Assembly: GCA_020636215.1 (NCBI GenBank)
Contig: JACJYG010000006.1
Location: 620,001 to 684,000, forward strand
From: Lewinellaceae bacterium
Lineage (GTDB): Bacteria; Bacteroidota; Bacteroidia; Chitinophagales; Saprospiraceae
Direction of reading: 5' to 3'
DNA length: 64,000 bases
The notes under the pieces were generated by a model, which saw only the letters and a program-made list of their open reading frames with translations, had not been told where the DNA came from and did no database searches. Of this stretch, positions 35,581-44,007 are shown one piece after another. The position numbers were made by a program, and so were the translations under genes. The first letter of the stretch is position 1. Every line of letters begins with the position of its first letter.

Positions 35581-35711
35581 CTAAATTGCCAGCCCCTTCT
35601 TCCCGTTTTCCCCTTTCAAATCGTGCTGCTTTATCGGAAGTTGCCGGTTGCGGATACTGGTAGCATCAAAAATAGCATTTGCCAGCGCCAGGTTAAGGCC
35701 GGGCAGCAAAA
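35581..35711 (-). pseudogene. Remnant C-terminus of a xanthine dehydrogenase/aldehyde oxidase-type molybdoenzyme
   Basis: On the minus strand, a ~43-codon frame ending at TAG (35581-35583) reads LNLALANAIFDATSIRNRQL and continues with PIKQHDL. The A(L/I)ANAIFxATGxRxRxLPI pattern is the hallmark end of molybdenum-binding large subunits. Upstream the frame has no further homology, so this looks like a leftover of a deletion. It is a motif-based call on a short stretch. Confidence 0.45.
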
Positions 35712-35785
35712 ATTTCTTAATTTGGTATGAATAATGGAAGAAGGTATACAAATTTTTTACATTCAGAGCTTGAGCATTACTTCAG

Positions 35786-37966
35786 ATGGAGGCTAACTAC
35801 CAAAAGATCATAACACTTGCCGAGCAGGAGTTCCTGCGCTGTGCGGGCCTTCCTTTCCCTGCCTTCCTGTTGAGCGCCGATGGGGCTTTCCTTCGCTACA
35901 ACGAAGAGGGGCGCGCCTTTTTTCAATTACCTCATGAGCCGGATTTTCAGCAAAGAGCCGGCGATTTTTACATGCATTCCGGCGACCGGCAGGAAAACCT
36001 CAAGCGCCTGTACCAAACCGAAAAAGGCCAGTGGCTGAAGCACACTATCCTCGACCTGAAGGTTGGCGAAGAAGTCAAACACGTACGGGATTACAGCAAG
36101 GCCGTCTGGGATGAATCCTCGGGCGCCATCATTGGGCTGGTCTGCCTGATGGTCAACATTTCCCGGGGCGGCCGTTTTCACCGTTTTTTTAAAGACCTCC
36201 CGGTCGGCATCTTCAGCTTCCGCAACGAAGCCGGGCTGATCAACGCCAACCCCCGCTTCTGGGAAATGCACGGTTATAGCTCTTTCCAGGAAGTTCGGCA
36301 ATTGCCGCCGGGTTCCTTTATCAAAACGCCTTCCGAACTGGCGGAAATGGAACAGCGCCTGGAAGCGGAAGGCAGCCTGGTGAACCAGTACCAGGAGCAT
36401 GTCCGCCGCGATGGCTCCCTGTTTACCGCCGCAGTCAGCGCCAAAGCGGTGACGGGCAACGATGGGCAGATTATCGGATTCGAGGGGATATTGGAAGATG
36501 TGTCTACCGAGGCTATCTATTTTGAGCTGGTCAACGATGTGCCGATTGGCTTGTACAAGATCCGGGTCAATGAACAGGGAGCACACCTGCTGGTGCATTG
36601 CAATGAGCAGTTCGCCAGAAACCGGGGGGCGGCAACGGCCGGGGACCTGATCGGCAAAGACATGCGGCAGTTTCATAAATCCGTCGAGGATTTCAATAAA
36701 TTCCAGCAGGAACTCCTCAAGGCCAATGAGGAAGCCCCCTATCTGGTGGATTACATCCTGGAAGCTTACAACGGCAAAGGGGAACTGCGCCAATACGAGG
36801 TGCACGCCAAGGCCCTGAAGGACCTGGACGGCCGGGCCATTGGCAGCATCGGCGCCGAACGAGATGTCAGCGACTATTGGGAAACCAAACAGCAACTGGA
36901 AGAGTTGACCACCGATATTGGTAAGGTCCTGCATTCTTATACTTCCACCCTCATCCATTCGAAACACACTATGGATGCAGTCATCCGTTCTTTTTCGGAT
37001 CCCGGGCTGCAGAATGGAAATGGCCAGCTGGAGGAAGCGCGGATACTGGAAAAGATCCATCACCAGATCGGCTTGTTGTGTCAGACATTGGAGAAAGCCC
37101 TGGAAAACAGCGAAGCCGTCAAGCCGCTCGGTGAACAAGGGGAAGTGCAACTCAGGAGGCTCATCGGCCTGCTCGGAGGCCAGCAGAGGAATATGGCCGT
37201 TCAACAGCTGGCGCTGATCCGGGACGCCACGATTAAGGCCCGTGAGTTGGCTCAGGACATGGAAAAGGGGAACATCCCCAGGGAATTAGCCAAACAGTGG
37301 AAGCAGCAAATGGGCGAGATCCTGCGCCTCTGCAGCCTGGCTACTTTGTCGAGAGGGGTAGACGCCATACTGGAAATGGAAACGGTGGTTAACAACCTCC
37401 GGAGTTATATCCTCACCCGTGTTCGCCAGCGGGAGCCCCTGCAACGCCTCGACCTGTACGACCTGCTCATCGGCGTAGCCCGCAACATGGAGGAGTTCGC
37501 CGCCAACCGCGGGGTGGAACTCCGCCTGAACCTCAAGGATATCCGGGGCGTATATATCGACGGCTACGAAAACGACTTGCTGCGGGCCTTGCTCAATATC
37601 GTGCACAACGCCATCAAATACAGTTGGTCCCGGCGGGGCAGCGCCAGTGTTTTTGTACAGATTGAAGGGAAGCAGGACCCCAGCCAGGTGTACCTGAGCA
37701 TAGAGAACTGGGGCGTGCCCATCACCCAACAGGAACTGGAGGAGGGCCTGATCTTTAAGGTCGGCTACCGCGGCATCAACTCCAGCGACCGCCGCCGCCC
37801 CGGAACCGGCCTGGGCTTGTACGACGCCAAAAAAGTCGTGCAAAAACACCAGGGGAAACTAATGATCACCAGCGTCCCTTCTTTGGGCAACGCTCCGGAA
37901 GGTTACTCCAACCCATTTATTACTACTGTATCGATCCAATTGCCTCGAAACCATCAAGTATTATGA
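35786..37966 (+). CDS. PAS-domain histidine kinase with non-canonical phosphoacceptor region
   Basis: The 726-residue soluble protein has three PAS-like sensory modules (about 20-125, 130-250 and 250-370; for example ANPRFWEMHGYSS and GFEGILEDVS). A helical region follows, then a HATPase_c domain (about 570-720) with the N-box LLNIVHNAIKYS, IENWGVPI and GTGLGLYDAKKV. The usual HisKA SHE(L/I)RTP block is absent; the best candidate phosphoacceptor is His383 in KVLHSYTSTL. No transmembrane helix is present, so the signal is cytoplasmic. It overlaps the receiver gene by 4 bases (ATGA). Confidence 0.88.
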   Translation: MEANYQKIITLAEQEFLRCAGLPFPAFLLSADGAFLRYNEEGRAFFQLPHEPDFQQRAGDFYMHSGDRQENLKRLYQTEKGQWLKHTILDLKVGEEVKHVRDYSKAVWDESSGAIIGLVCLMVNISRGGRFHRFFKDLPVGIFSFRNEAGLINANPRFWEMHGYSSFQEVRQLPPGSFIKTPSELAEMEQRLEAEGSLVNQYQEHVRRDGSLFTAAVSAKAVTGNDGQIIGFEGILEDVSTEAIYFELVNDVPIGLYKIRVNEQGAHLLVHCNEQFARNRGAATAGDLIGKDMRQFHKSVEDFNKFQQELLKANEEAPYLVDYILEAYNGKGELRQYEVHAKALKDLDGRAIGSIGAERDVSDYWETKQQLEELTTDIGKVLHSYTSTLIHSKHTMDAVIRSFSDPGLQNGNGQLEEARILEKIHHQIGLLCQTLEKALENSEAVKPLGEQGEVQLRRLIGLLGGQQRNMAVQQLALIRDATIKARELAQDMEKGNIPRELAKQWKQQMGEILRLCSLATLSRGVDAILEMETVVNNLRSYILTRVRQREPLQRLDLYDLLIGVARNMEEFAANRGVELRLNLKDIRGVYIDGYENDLLRALLNIVHNAIKYSWSRRGSASVFVQIEGKQDPSQVYLSIENWGVPITQQELEEGLIFKVGYRGINSSDRRRPGTGLGLYDAKKVVQKHQGKLMITSVPSLGNAPEGYSNPFITTVSIQLPRNHQVL

Positions 37967-38466
37967 ACGGATACAAAGTCCTGTGGATAGAAGATGATGC
38001 GGATAACGACCTGTATAACCTGACCAGCCCGGTGTACATCGACGGCCGTTATCAACTCGATATTGCGACGAATGCCTCAGAAGCCCACTTCTACCTGAAC
38101 GCCAGGGTATACGATGTGATCATTGTGGATATCCGTATTCCTCCCGGCAAGGACCCGGGCTGGAGGGCGAAACACGAACAATTGAGGAGCCGCAATGAGG
38201 CTAATTCCAGCCGTTTGGGACTGGAACTCCTTCGGGCTATTTTCGGTGATGGCGAGCAGCAGCCGACGCTGAAGATCCAGCAGAACCTGCGGCCGGAACG
38301 CTACGGCGTTTTTACCATCGAAGGCCATGAAGAGCTGAAGCCGGACCTGCATCAGCTTCAGCTGGCGCGCATCAAATACCGCCAGAAAAATGCGATGATG
38401 CCCCATACCGCTTTGCTGGATTTTATCAATGAGGTCTCCGGATCGGTCAACGGGCAATCCAATTGA
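37963..38466 (+). CDS. Stand-alone receiver-like protein
   Basis: The 167-residue protein has the receiver acidic pocket (IEDDAD, 9-14) and a phosphoacceptor-like Asp56 in IIVDIRIPPG. A long insertion follows this strand (about 62-80, KDPGWRAKHEQLRSRNEANS), where a normal receiver has a short loop, and the canonical Lys after strand 5 is not obvious. There is no DNA-binding or enzymatic output domain. It is translationally coupled to the PAS kinase and precedes the membrane protein, so the output may be protein-protein. Confidence 0.82.
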   Translation: MNGYKVLWIEDDADNDLYNLTSPVYIDGRYQLDIATNASEAHFYLNARVYDVIIVDIRIPPGKDPGWRAKHEQLRSRNEANSSRLGLELLRAIFGDGEQQPTLKIQQNLRPERYGVFTIEGHEELKPDLHQLQLARIKYRQKNAMMPHTALLDFINEVSGSVNGQSN

Positions 38467-38487
38467 CCCTGCCTCAAAGCTCTTCTT

Positions 38488-39624
38488 ATGGAAATCAATA
38501 TCAGCAATGATTATCTGAATCTGATCGTAGAGGTAGCCGTCACGGTTTACGCCTTTCTGTTGGGCCTGCCGGCGCTGGTCAGCCAGATCCTGTTGCCGGA
38601 AGACCTTCGCCGGATGAGCCGCAAGAATTATACACCCAGTATTATGCGGTCGTTGATCCCGATGACGATTTTGTTGTTGGCCATTATTCTGCTTGCTTTT
38701 CTGGCGAATATTTTCTCCGAAGGCCAGGTGCTCCTGGCCCTTAGCGCGATTACAGCTACCCTGTTTTTTGCAGCCATGCTCGTATTTACGCTCTGGCACA
38801 CCTGGAAGCACCTGGCCCTGTCACAAGGCTACCGGGCGCGTATCATCAATGTTATTCAGGAGAAAGCCATTGAAAAATTCCAGAGCCAGGGGATTCTAGA
38901 TCGCGCCTTCCTGGAAGACCTGGACTACCTCGGCATTTCCTCCAAGCCCGGCGCCGAGACCAGAACAGTGATCGAAGCGCTGGAAAACCTGTTGAATGCG
39001 GTCAATGAAAGCAATAGAGTGGATGCAGGCAACGGCCAGTTGATGCCTTTAGTAGATATTTTGTGCAATGCCGTAGCGAATTCCGTAGAGCCCGGCAGCT
39101 TCCGCAACATGGTGGACGTTCTGACCATCTTCAAAAGTATGCTCATGAGCCTCGACTCCCACACGACTCAAGAAAACCAGTTGATCTATGGGAATGAGAC
39201 CCGCAAGATCAAGGACGCCACGACCCGGATCGCCCTGGCGGCCCTGAAGCGGGATTATGTGGACATGATGCCGCTCGTACTCAATGTACTGACCCTGATC
39301 CCCCGGTCTTCCGACAAACTGTTCGACATTGGGCTTCTGGCCCTGGCCCGCGGCCAGTTCCAGATCGCCACCAGCGCCCTGGCGGAGATTATGGACCGCG
39401 ACAATAAGGATTATCTGAAGATGAACAATTACCTTGGCCTGGCGGCTCATCTTTTCTTTGCCGGCGCTGCCGCCCGTAAGTACGCCTTGCATTCCATGAA
39501 AAGCAACCACATCGCTCCTACAACAGAAGAGTTGAAAGACGCGATGGAATACCATTATATCTTATCCAATTTCGCAACGGTGGATCGGCTGGAGGAGATG
39601 AAGCGGGAGATGAAGAAGGGGTGA
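38488..39624 (+). CDS. Uncharacterised membrane protein of a kinase/receiver operon
   Basis: The 378-residue protein has three hydrophobic segments near the N-terminus (about 12-33, 55-75 and 80-105). A ~270-residue soluble, largely alpha-helical part follows (about 110-378), with no motif I recognise (for example LVDILCNAVANSVEPGSFRN). It follows the receiver gene by 21 bases on the same strand. The arrangement suggests that the receiver acts on this membrane protein, but nothing in the sequence proves it. Confidence 0.75.
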   Translation: MEINISNDYLNLIVEVAVTVYAFLLGLPALVSQILLPEDLRRMSRKNYTPSIMRSLIPMTILLLAIILLAFLANIFSEGQVLLALSAITATLFFAAMLVFTLWHTWKHLALSQGYRARIINVIQEKAIEKFQSQGILDRAFLEDLDYLGISSKPGAETRTVIEALENLLNAVNESNRVDAGNGQLMPLVDILCNAVANSVEPGSFRNMVDVLTIFKSMLMSLDSHTTQENQLIYGNETRKIKDATTRIALAALKRDYVDMMPLVLNVLTLIPRSSDKLFDIGLLALARGQFQIATSALAEIMDRDNKDYLKMNNYLGLAAHLFFAGAAARKYALHSMKSNHIAPTTEELKDAMEYHYILSNFATVDRLEEMKREMKKG

Positions 39625-39710
39625 ATGGCTGACCGTCTCTATAGAGCCGGTTAAAAATGGCTAAATGGCTGAATGGCTGACCGTCTCGAATGAGCCGGTT
39701 AAAAATGGCT
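39624..39710 (+). repeat. 39-nt direct repeat of ATGGCT family
   Basis: AATGGCTGACCGTCTC...AGCCGGTTAAAAATGGCT occurs at 39624-39662 and again at 39672-39710 (about 36 of 39 identical). An inverted relative is at 46508-46569. The first copy begins at the stop codon of the membrane-protein gene. Confidence 0.8.
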
Positions 39711-39938
39711 GGGGAGCTGATAAGTGGAGAAGGTTGCTTTAGGGAGTGTTCATTTAACTGTGTCAATAGCCTCGTAAAATAGCGTGTTCAAATAACTGTG
39801 TCAAATCCGGCGGCAGGATCAGGGAAGCCTTGATTTTAATGAGCTTCCGGGGCACACGAACTTTACCCGGCCCGTAGGGACGGGACACGAACACACAAAA
39901 ACACGAACACTCGAACACGCTCTCAAAAACCTGAATTT
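39711..39938. other. Intergenic spacer with IS-end-like fragment (copy B)
   Basis: 39743-39779 matches 8087-8123 of the other strand at 34 of 37 positions. A second partial copy, GTGTTCA..AACTGTGTCAAA, lies at 39784-39805. A short ACACGAAC-rich repeat occupies 39878-39917, just ahead of the amidohydrolase start. No gene is seen. Confidence 0.5.
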
Positions 39939-41219
39939 ATGAATACGCTTATTAGGAATATAGGGAAGTCTGGCCTGATCCTCATCCTGCTGTTGCATGG
40001 AGGCGTCCTGGCCCTTGCCCAATCGCAGGGCTACCTGCTTAAAGCCAGCCGGGTATTTGATGGGGAGAACATGCACACCGGATGGGTGGTGCTGGTGGAA
40101 GGGAACCGCATTGCCGCGGTTGGGCCGGAAGGGAGCATGCGGGTACCCAAAGAAGCAGAACGGATCGAGCTGCCGGGCCATACCCTGCTGCCGGGCCTGA
40201 TCGAAGGGCATTCCCACCTTTTGTTGTATCCTTATGACCAGATGCCCTGGAACGACCAGGTGCTGAAAGAATCCAATGAACTGCGCGCCATTCGGGGCGG
40301 AGTTCATGCGGAGCAGGGCCTGCAGGCGGGTTTTACCACAGTGCGCGACCTGGGTACAGAAGGCGCCGGTTTTGCCGATGTGGCCCTGAAGCAGGCCATC
40401 GAACAGGGGATCATCCCCGGGCCCCGGCTTATCGTATCGGGTAGGGCAATTGTTGCTACGGGGAGTTATGGCCCAAAGGGTTTTAAGCCCGATTTCGAAG
40501 TTCCGCTCGGCGCTGAAGCCGCCGACGGGGATGCGATCATCCGCGTGGTGCGGGACCAGATTGGCAAAGGGGCTGATTTTATAAAAGTATACGCCGATTA
40601 CCGTTGGGGCCCGGACGGGCAGGCGAGGCCCACCTTTTTACAGGAAGAACTGGAACTGATGGTGCGCACAGCGGCCAGCAGCGGCAGGGTAGTGGCAGCC
40701 CATGCCGGTACGGCGGAGGGCATGCGGCGGGCAACTCTGGCCGGGGTGAAAACCATCGAGCACGGCGACGACGGCACACTGGAGGTTTTTCGCCTGATGA
40801 AAGAAAAAGGTGTAGCCCTTTGCCCAACGCTCGCTGCCGGTGACGCCATCTCCCGGTACCGTGGCTGGGACGGGCGGCCCGAAACCGAACCGCAACGGAT
40901 AAAAGAAAAAAAGGAATCCTTCCGTCTGGCCCTGGAATCCGGCGTGACGATCATCGCCGGCGGGGATGTCGGGGTGTTTCCTCACGGCGAAAATGCGCGG
41001 GAACTGGAGTTGATGGTGGAATATGGCATGGCTCCTCTGGCCGTATTGCGCTCCGCTACTGCTGTCAATGCGGCGGTATTTGAGTTGCCGGAACTGGGCC
41101 TCCTCCAGCCGGGTTTTCTGGCCGATATTATCGCGGTGGAAGGTGATCCGTTGGAGGATATTCATAGCTTGCGGAAGGTGGCCCTGGTGATGAAGGATGG
41201 GGTTGTGGTGCGCCATTAG
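39939..41219 (+). CDS. Secreted metal-dependent amidohydrolase
   Basis: The 426-residue protein has an N-terminal signal peptide (MNTLIRNIGKSGLILILLLHG...ALAQS). The composite amidohydrolase fold shows GLIEGHSHL (metal HxH, about 86-94), ADFIKVYAD with the probable carboxylated Lys, VVAAHAGT, TIEHGDD and IIAGGDVGVF with the last metal Asp. This is the binuclear imidazolonepropionase/prolidase-like group (Xaa-Pro dipeptidase type). The substrate is unknown. Export suggests use on extracytoplasmic peptides or lactams. Confidence 0.9.
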   Translation: MNTLIRNIGKSGLILILLLHGGVLALAQSQGYLLKASRVFDGENMHTGWVVLVEGNRIAAVGPEGSMRVPKEAERIELPGHTLLPGLIEGHSHLLLYPYDQMPWNDQVLKESNELRAIRGGVHAEQGLQAGFTTVRDLGTEGAGFADVALKQAIEQGIIPGPRLIVSGRAIVATGSYGPKGFKPDFEVPLGAEAADGDAIIRVVRDQIGKGADFIKVYADYRWGPDGQARPTFLQEELELMVRTAASSGRVVAAHAGTAEGMRRATLAGVKTIEHGDDGTLEVFRLMKEKGVALCPTLAAGDAISRYRGWDGRPETEPQRIKEKKESFRLALESGVTIIAGGDVGVFPHGENARELELMVEYGMAPLAVLRSATAVNAAVFELPELGLLQPGFLADIIAVEGDPLEDIHSLRKVALVMKDGVVVRH

Positions 41220-41324
41220 CCCATGAAGTGACCCTATGAATACTTTGGATGCTATGGCCCTTTTTCGAAGGATTCCTTCGGGACGGGCCAATTGATGCTG
41301 TAGATAGCTTATCAGGAATCCACA

Positions 41325-41410
41325 GCATCAATAGCATCCACAACCCGTCCTCCCCGGCGACTGCCGGGTTCGGCCGGGTAAATATCAATAGCATCAATAG
41401 CATCAATAGA
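41325..41410. repeat. 9-nt tandem repeat (CATCAATAG)
   Basis: Units of CATCAATAG/CATCCA occur at 41325-41343 and 41386-41410, the second block ending at the ATG of the MFS gene. An inverted TTGATGCTGT/ACAGCATCAA pair frames the first block (about 41291-41334). Confidence 0.7.
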
Positions 41411-41411
41411 A

Positions 41412-42575
41412 ATGCAGCAATTATTCACCCGCACCGTATGGCTATTAGGCCTGGTGAGTCTGTTTACCGATATGGCCAGCGAGATGTTGTATCCGGTAAT
41501 GCCATTGTATCTGAAAAGTATTGGTTTTTCGGTGATCGGGATCGGTATTCTGGAAGGCCTGGCCGAGGCGACGGCGGGGCTGAGCAAAGGCTATTTCGGT
41601 AAATTATCGGACCTGCGGGCCCGGCGGGCGCCATTTGTACAGTGGGGGTATTTGCTCAGCGCCCTGTCCAAGCCGCTGATGGCGGTGTGGACGGCGCCGC
41701 TTTGGGTGTTGGGGGCCCGCACTACCGACCGCCTGGGCAAAGGCATCCGTACAGGCGCCCGCGACGCCATGTTGTCGGCGGAAGCCACGCCGGCAACCCG
41801 CGCCCGGGTATTCGGTTTTCACCGGGCAATGGATACTTTAGGGGCAGCTATCGGGCCCTTTCTGGCGCTGCTTTTCCTGTGGCGTTTTCCGGAACACTAC
41901 CGCACCCTCTTCTTGCTGGCCTTTGCGCCGGGCCTGGCGGCAGTAGGGGTAACCCTTTTGTTGAAAGACCGGCCGGCTGCTCCGGCGCCGGGCAGGGAAA
42001 AAGCCGGATTTCTTAGTTTTTTACGCTATATCCCCCAAAGTAGCCAAGGTTATCGGCGCCTGCTGATTGGCCTGTTGGCCTTTGCTCTGGTGAACAGCTC
42101 CGATATTTTTCTTTTGCTGATGTTGAAATACAAAGGCGTCAGCGATATGGCCCTGATCGGCTTTTATATCTTTTACAACCTCATTTACGCTCTGGCGGCC
42201 CTGCCGGCGGGTAGCCTGGGTGATCGCTGGGGGCTTAAGCCTACTTTTGTAACCGGCCTGCTAATCTTCGCTCTGGTGTATGGTGGTATGGCCGTGGCCG
42301 GGCAGTGGTGGCAGTTTGGCCTGTTGTTTCTGCTCTACGGTTTATACGCCGCCCTGACCGAAGGCATCGCCAAGGCCTGGATCAGCCACCTGGCCGAACA
42401 GCGCGATATGGCTACCGCCATCGGCGCCTATGAAGGGCTGCGCAGTATTACAACCCTGCTGGCCAGCACCCTGGCCGGCATCATCTGGTATCAGTTCAGC
42501 CCCACCGCTTTGTTTGGCCTGACCGCTATCCTGGTAATGGGAATCGTGCTGTATTTTGTAAAATGGGCGGAATGA
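41412..42575 (+). CDS. Major facilitator superfamily transporter
   Basis: The 387-residue protein has about twelve hydrophobic segments. The loop after TM2-4 carries GYFGKLSDLRARRAPFVQWG and, further on, DRLGKGIRTGARDAMLS, which is characteristic of a widely distributed bacterial MFS group whose substrates are not well defined. The N- and C-halves show the internal symmetry (GSLGDRWGLKP in the second half). It follows the amidohydrolase on the same strand, but a 192-base spacer with tandem repeats separates them. Confidence 0.92.
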   Translation: MQQLFTRTVWLLGLVSLFTDMASEMLYPVMPLYLKSIGFSVIGIGILEGLAEATAGLSKGYFGKLSDLRARRAPFVQWGYLLSALSKPLMAVWTAPLWVLGARTTDRLGKGIRTGARDAMLSAEATPATRARVFGFHRAMDTLGAAIGPFLALLFLWRFPEHYRTLFLLAFAPGLAAVGVTLLLKDRPAAPAPGREKAGFLSFLRYIPQSSQGYRRLLIGLLAFALVNSSDIFLLLMLKYKGVSDMALIGFYIFYNLIYALAALPAGSLGDRWGLKPTFVTGLLIFALVYGGMAVAGQWWQFGLLFLLYGLYAALTEGIAKAWISHLAEQRDMATAIGAYEGLRSITTLLASTLAGIIWYQFSPTALFGLTAILVMGIVLYFVKWAE

Positions 42576-42577
42576 AA

Positions 42578-42628
42578 GGGGGGAGTTGGAAAGTTGAAAA
42601 GTTGAGGAGTTGAGAAGTTGAGGCGTTG
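42578..42628. repeat. 9-10-nt tandem repeat (AGTTGAAAA)
   Basis: AGTTGGAAAGTTGAAAAGTTGA continues with AGGAGTTGAGAAGTTGAGG. The same word family reappears at 43931-43980 and, inverted, at 52083-52130. Confidence 0.7.
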
Positions 42629-42748
42629 GTGGGTTCGCCAAATCCATGAGCACGGGATTCGAAGCCGGGGGTAGTTACAGCCTAAATGACCTGTGGCGAA
42701 ACCTGAGCCTCAACCCTTGGCTGACACTGTACAATTAACAACTAAATA

Positions 42749-43861
42749 ATGAAAAAAGTAATTCTGCTTTTATCCTTCCTGTCCCTGTTTCTAGTCAGTT
42801 GTGAGTATGGCAGCAAGCTTTCAAGAAGTACAGGCCAGGCGGACACCTCCTGGGCAATGCTGTCTTTCGAAAAAGCGGACGGCGCCAATCCGGTGCTGGG
42901 GCCGGTGGATACGCTGAAGTTTGGATGCCCCGTTCGCGGTAGCGAAGTGAAGTGGGCGGAGAAAGATGTTTTCAACCCCGCTGCGGTGGTGCGAAACGAC
43001 AGCCTGTTCCTGATCTATCGGGCGGAGGATGTGGTGGGGCGTCATGCCGGCACTTCCCGATTGGGTATGGCGGTAAGCACCGATGGATATCACTTCTACC
43101 GCTATCCGGAGCCGATCTTATATCCCAATAACGATCCGCAGAAAACCTGGGAATGGGAAGGCGGCGTAGAAGACCCCCGGGTGGTAGAAACAGCCGATGG
43201 CCGGTACATCATGACGTACACCGCCTACGATGGCGACAAGGCGCGCTTGTTCACCGCCAGCTCCGATGATCTGTTCCACTGGCAAAAGCACGGCTCTGCT
43301 TTTGGGAACGGGAAATATCTGGATCTTTGGACGAAGTCGGGCGCCATCGTTTGCCGCCGGCTGGGGGATAAGCTGGTTGCAGAAAAGATCAAAGGCCAAT
43401 ACTGGATGTACTGGGGCGATGAAAACATCTATCTGGCTACTTCCAAGGACCTGTTGCACTGGATACCGGTGGAAGAAGCCGACGCATTGAAGGTCATTCT
43501 ACCTTATCGCCCCGCCTATTTCGACAGTGGCCTGGTGGAGCCCGGCCCGCCTGCCCTGATCACCGAAGCGGGTATTTTGCTGATATACAATGGGAAAAAC
43601 GCCGGCTCTCAACCCGACCCTTCCCTTCCCGATGGCACCTACAGCGCTGGCCAGGCGCTTTTTAGCCTCAAGGATCCTCAAAAGCTGACGGGACGGCTGG
43701 AACGCGATTTTTTTCGGCCGGACAAGGACTATGAGATCACCGGACAGGTCGATAATGTGGTCTTCCTGGAAGCCTTGGCGCCCTTCCGGGGCCAGTGGTT
43801 CCTGTATTATGGCACCGCAGATTCGAAAATTGCGTTGGCCGTTGCCGGAGCCGGGCGCTAG
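42749..43861 (+). CDS. GH130-like glycoside phosphorylase/hydrolase lipoprotein
   Basis: The 370-residue product has a lipoprotein signal with lipobox LVSC (Cys18). The five-bladed propeller signatures of GH130 are visible: VFNPAAVVRNDSLFLIYRAED (given here as VFNPAAV and YRAED), GGVEDPRVVE with the catalytic-type Asp, and YLDLWTKSGAIV. GH130 enzymes phosphorolyse or hydrolyse beta-mannosides. Envelope anchoring favours hydrolysis of external glycans. It could also belong to the related GH43/GH32-like clan, so the specificity is open. Confidence 0.8.
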   Translation: MKKVILLLSFLSLFLVSCEYGSKLSRSTGQADTSWAMLSFEKADGANPVLGPVDTLKFGCPVRGSEVKWAEKDVFNPAAVVRNDSLFLIYRAEDVVGRHAGTSRLGMAVSTDGYHFYRYPEPILYPNNDPQKTWEWEGGVEDPRVVETADGRYIMTYTAYDGDKARLFTASSDDLFHWQKHGSAFGNGKYLDLWTKSGAIVCRRLGDKLVAEKIKGQYWMYWGDENIYLATSKDLLHWIPVEEADALKVILPYRPAYFDSGLVEPGPPALITEAGILLIYNGKNAGSQPDPSLPDGTYSAGQALFSLKDPQKLTGRLERDFFRPDKDYEITGQVDNVVFLEALAPFRGQWFLYYGTADSKIALAVAGAGR

Positions 43862-43930
43862 TTGGCTTCTTTTTTTGTAAGTTGTTTTTTAAAGGGAGGC
43901 AACGAATTGTGGGGAGGTGCGTATAAGGGT

Positions 43931-43980
43931 ACTGGAGAGTTGAAAAGTTGAAAGGTTGAAGAGTTGAAGAGTTGAAAAGT
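43931..43980. repeat. AGTTGAAAA tandem repeat
   Basis: Successive units AGAGTTGAAA, AGTTGAAAGG, TTGAAGAGTT and GAAGAGTTGA reach to 28 bases before the ABC permease ATG. It is the same family as at 42578-42628. Confidence 0.7.
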
Positions 43981-44007
43981 GGGCTTAAAAGTGCAAAAAA
44001 AGAATTT

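Larger units (their letters stand above)
34683..35785. other. Gene-free repeat island A
   Basis: This 1.1-kb interval between divergent genes contains no intact gene. It holds a ~215-bp fold-back element (34898-35112), a 101-bp dispersed repeat (35276-35376), a 59-bp repeat (35363-35421) and a decayed molybdoenzyme tail (35581-35711). Several words also occur in the 45.7-46.6 kb island. Confidence 0.7.

Noticed and set aside
35927..37204. Long minus-strand open frame
   Set aside because: Antisense shadow of the PAS kinase gene.
43972..44007. TTG start for the ABC permease
   Set aside because: The added codons are tandem-repeat sequence; the ATG at 44008 follows an A-rich region and gives the family's usual N-terminus.
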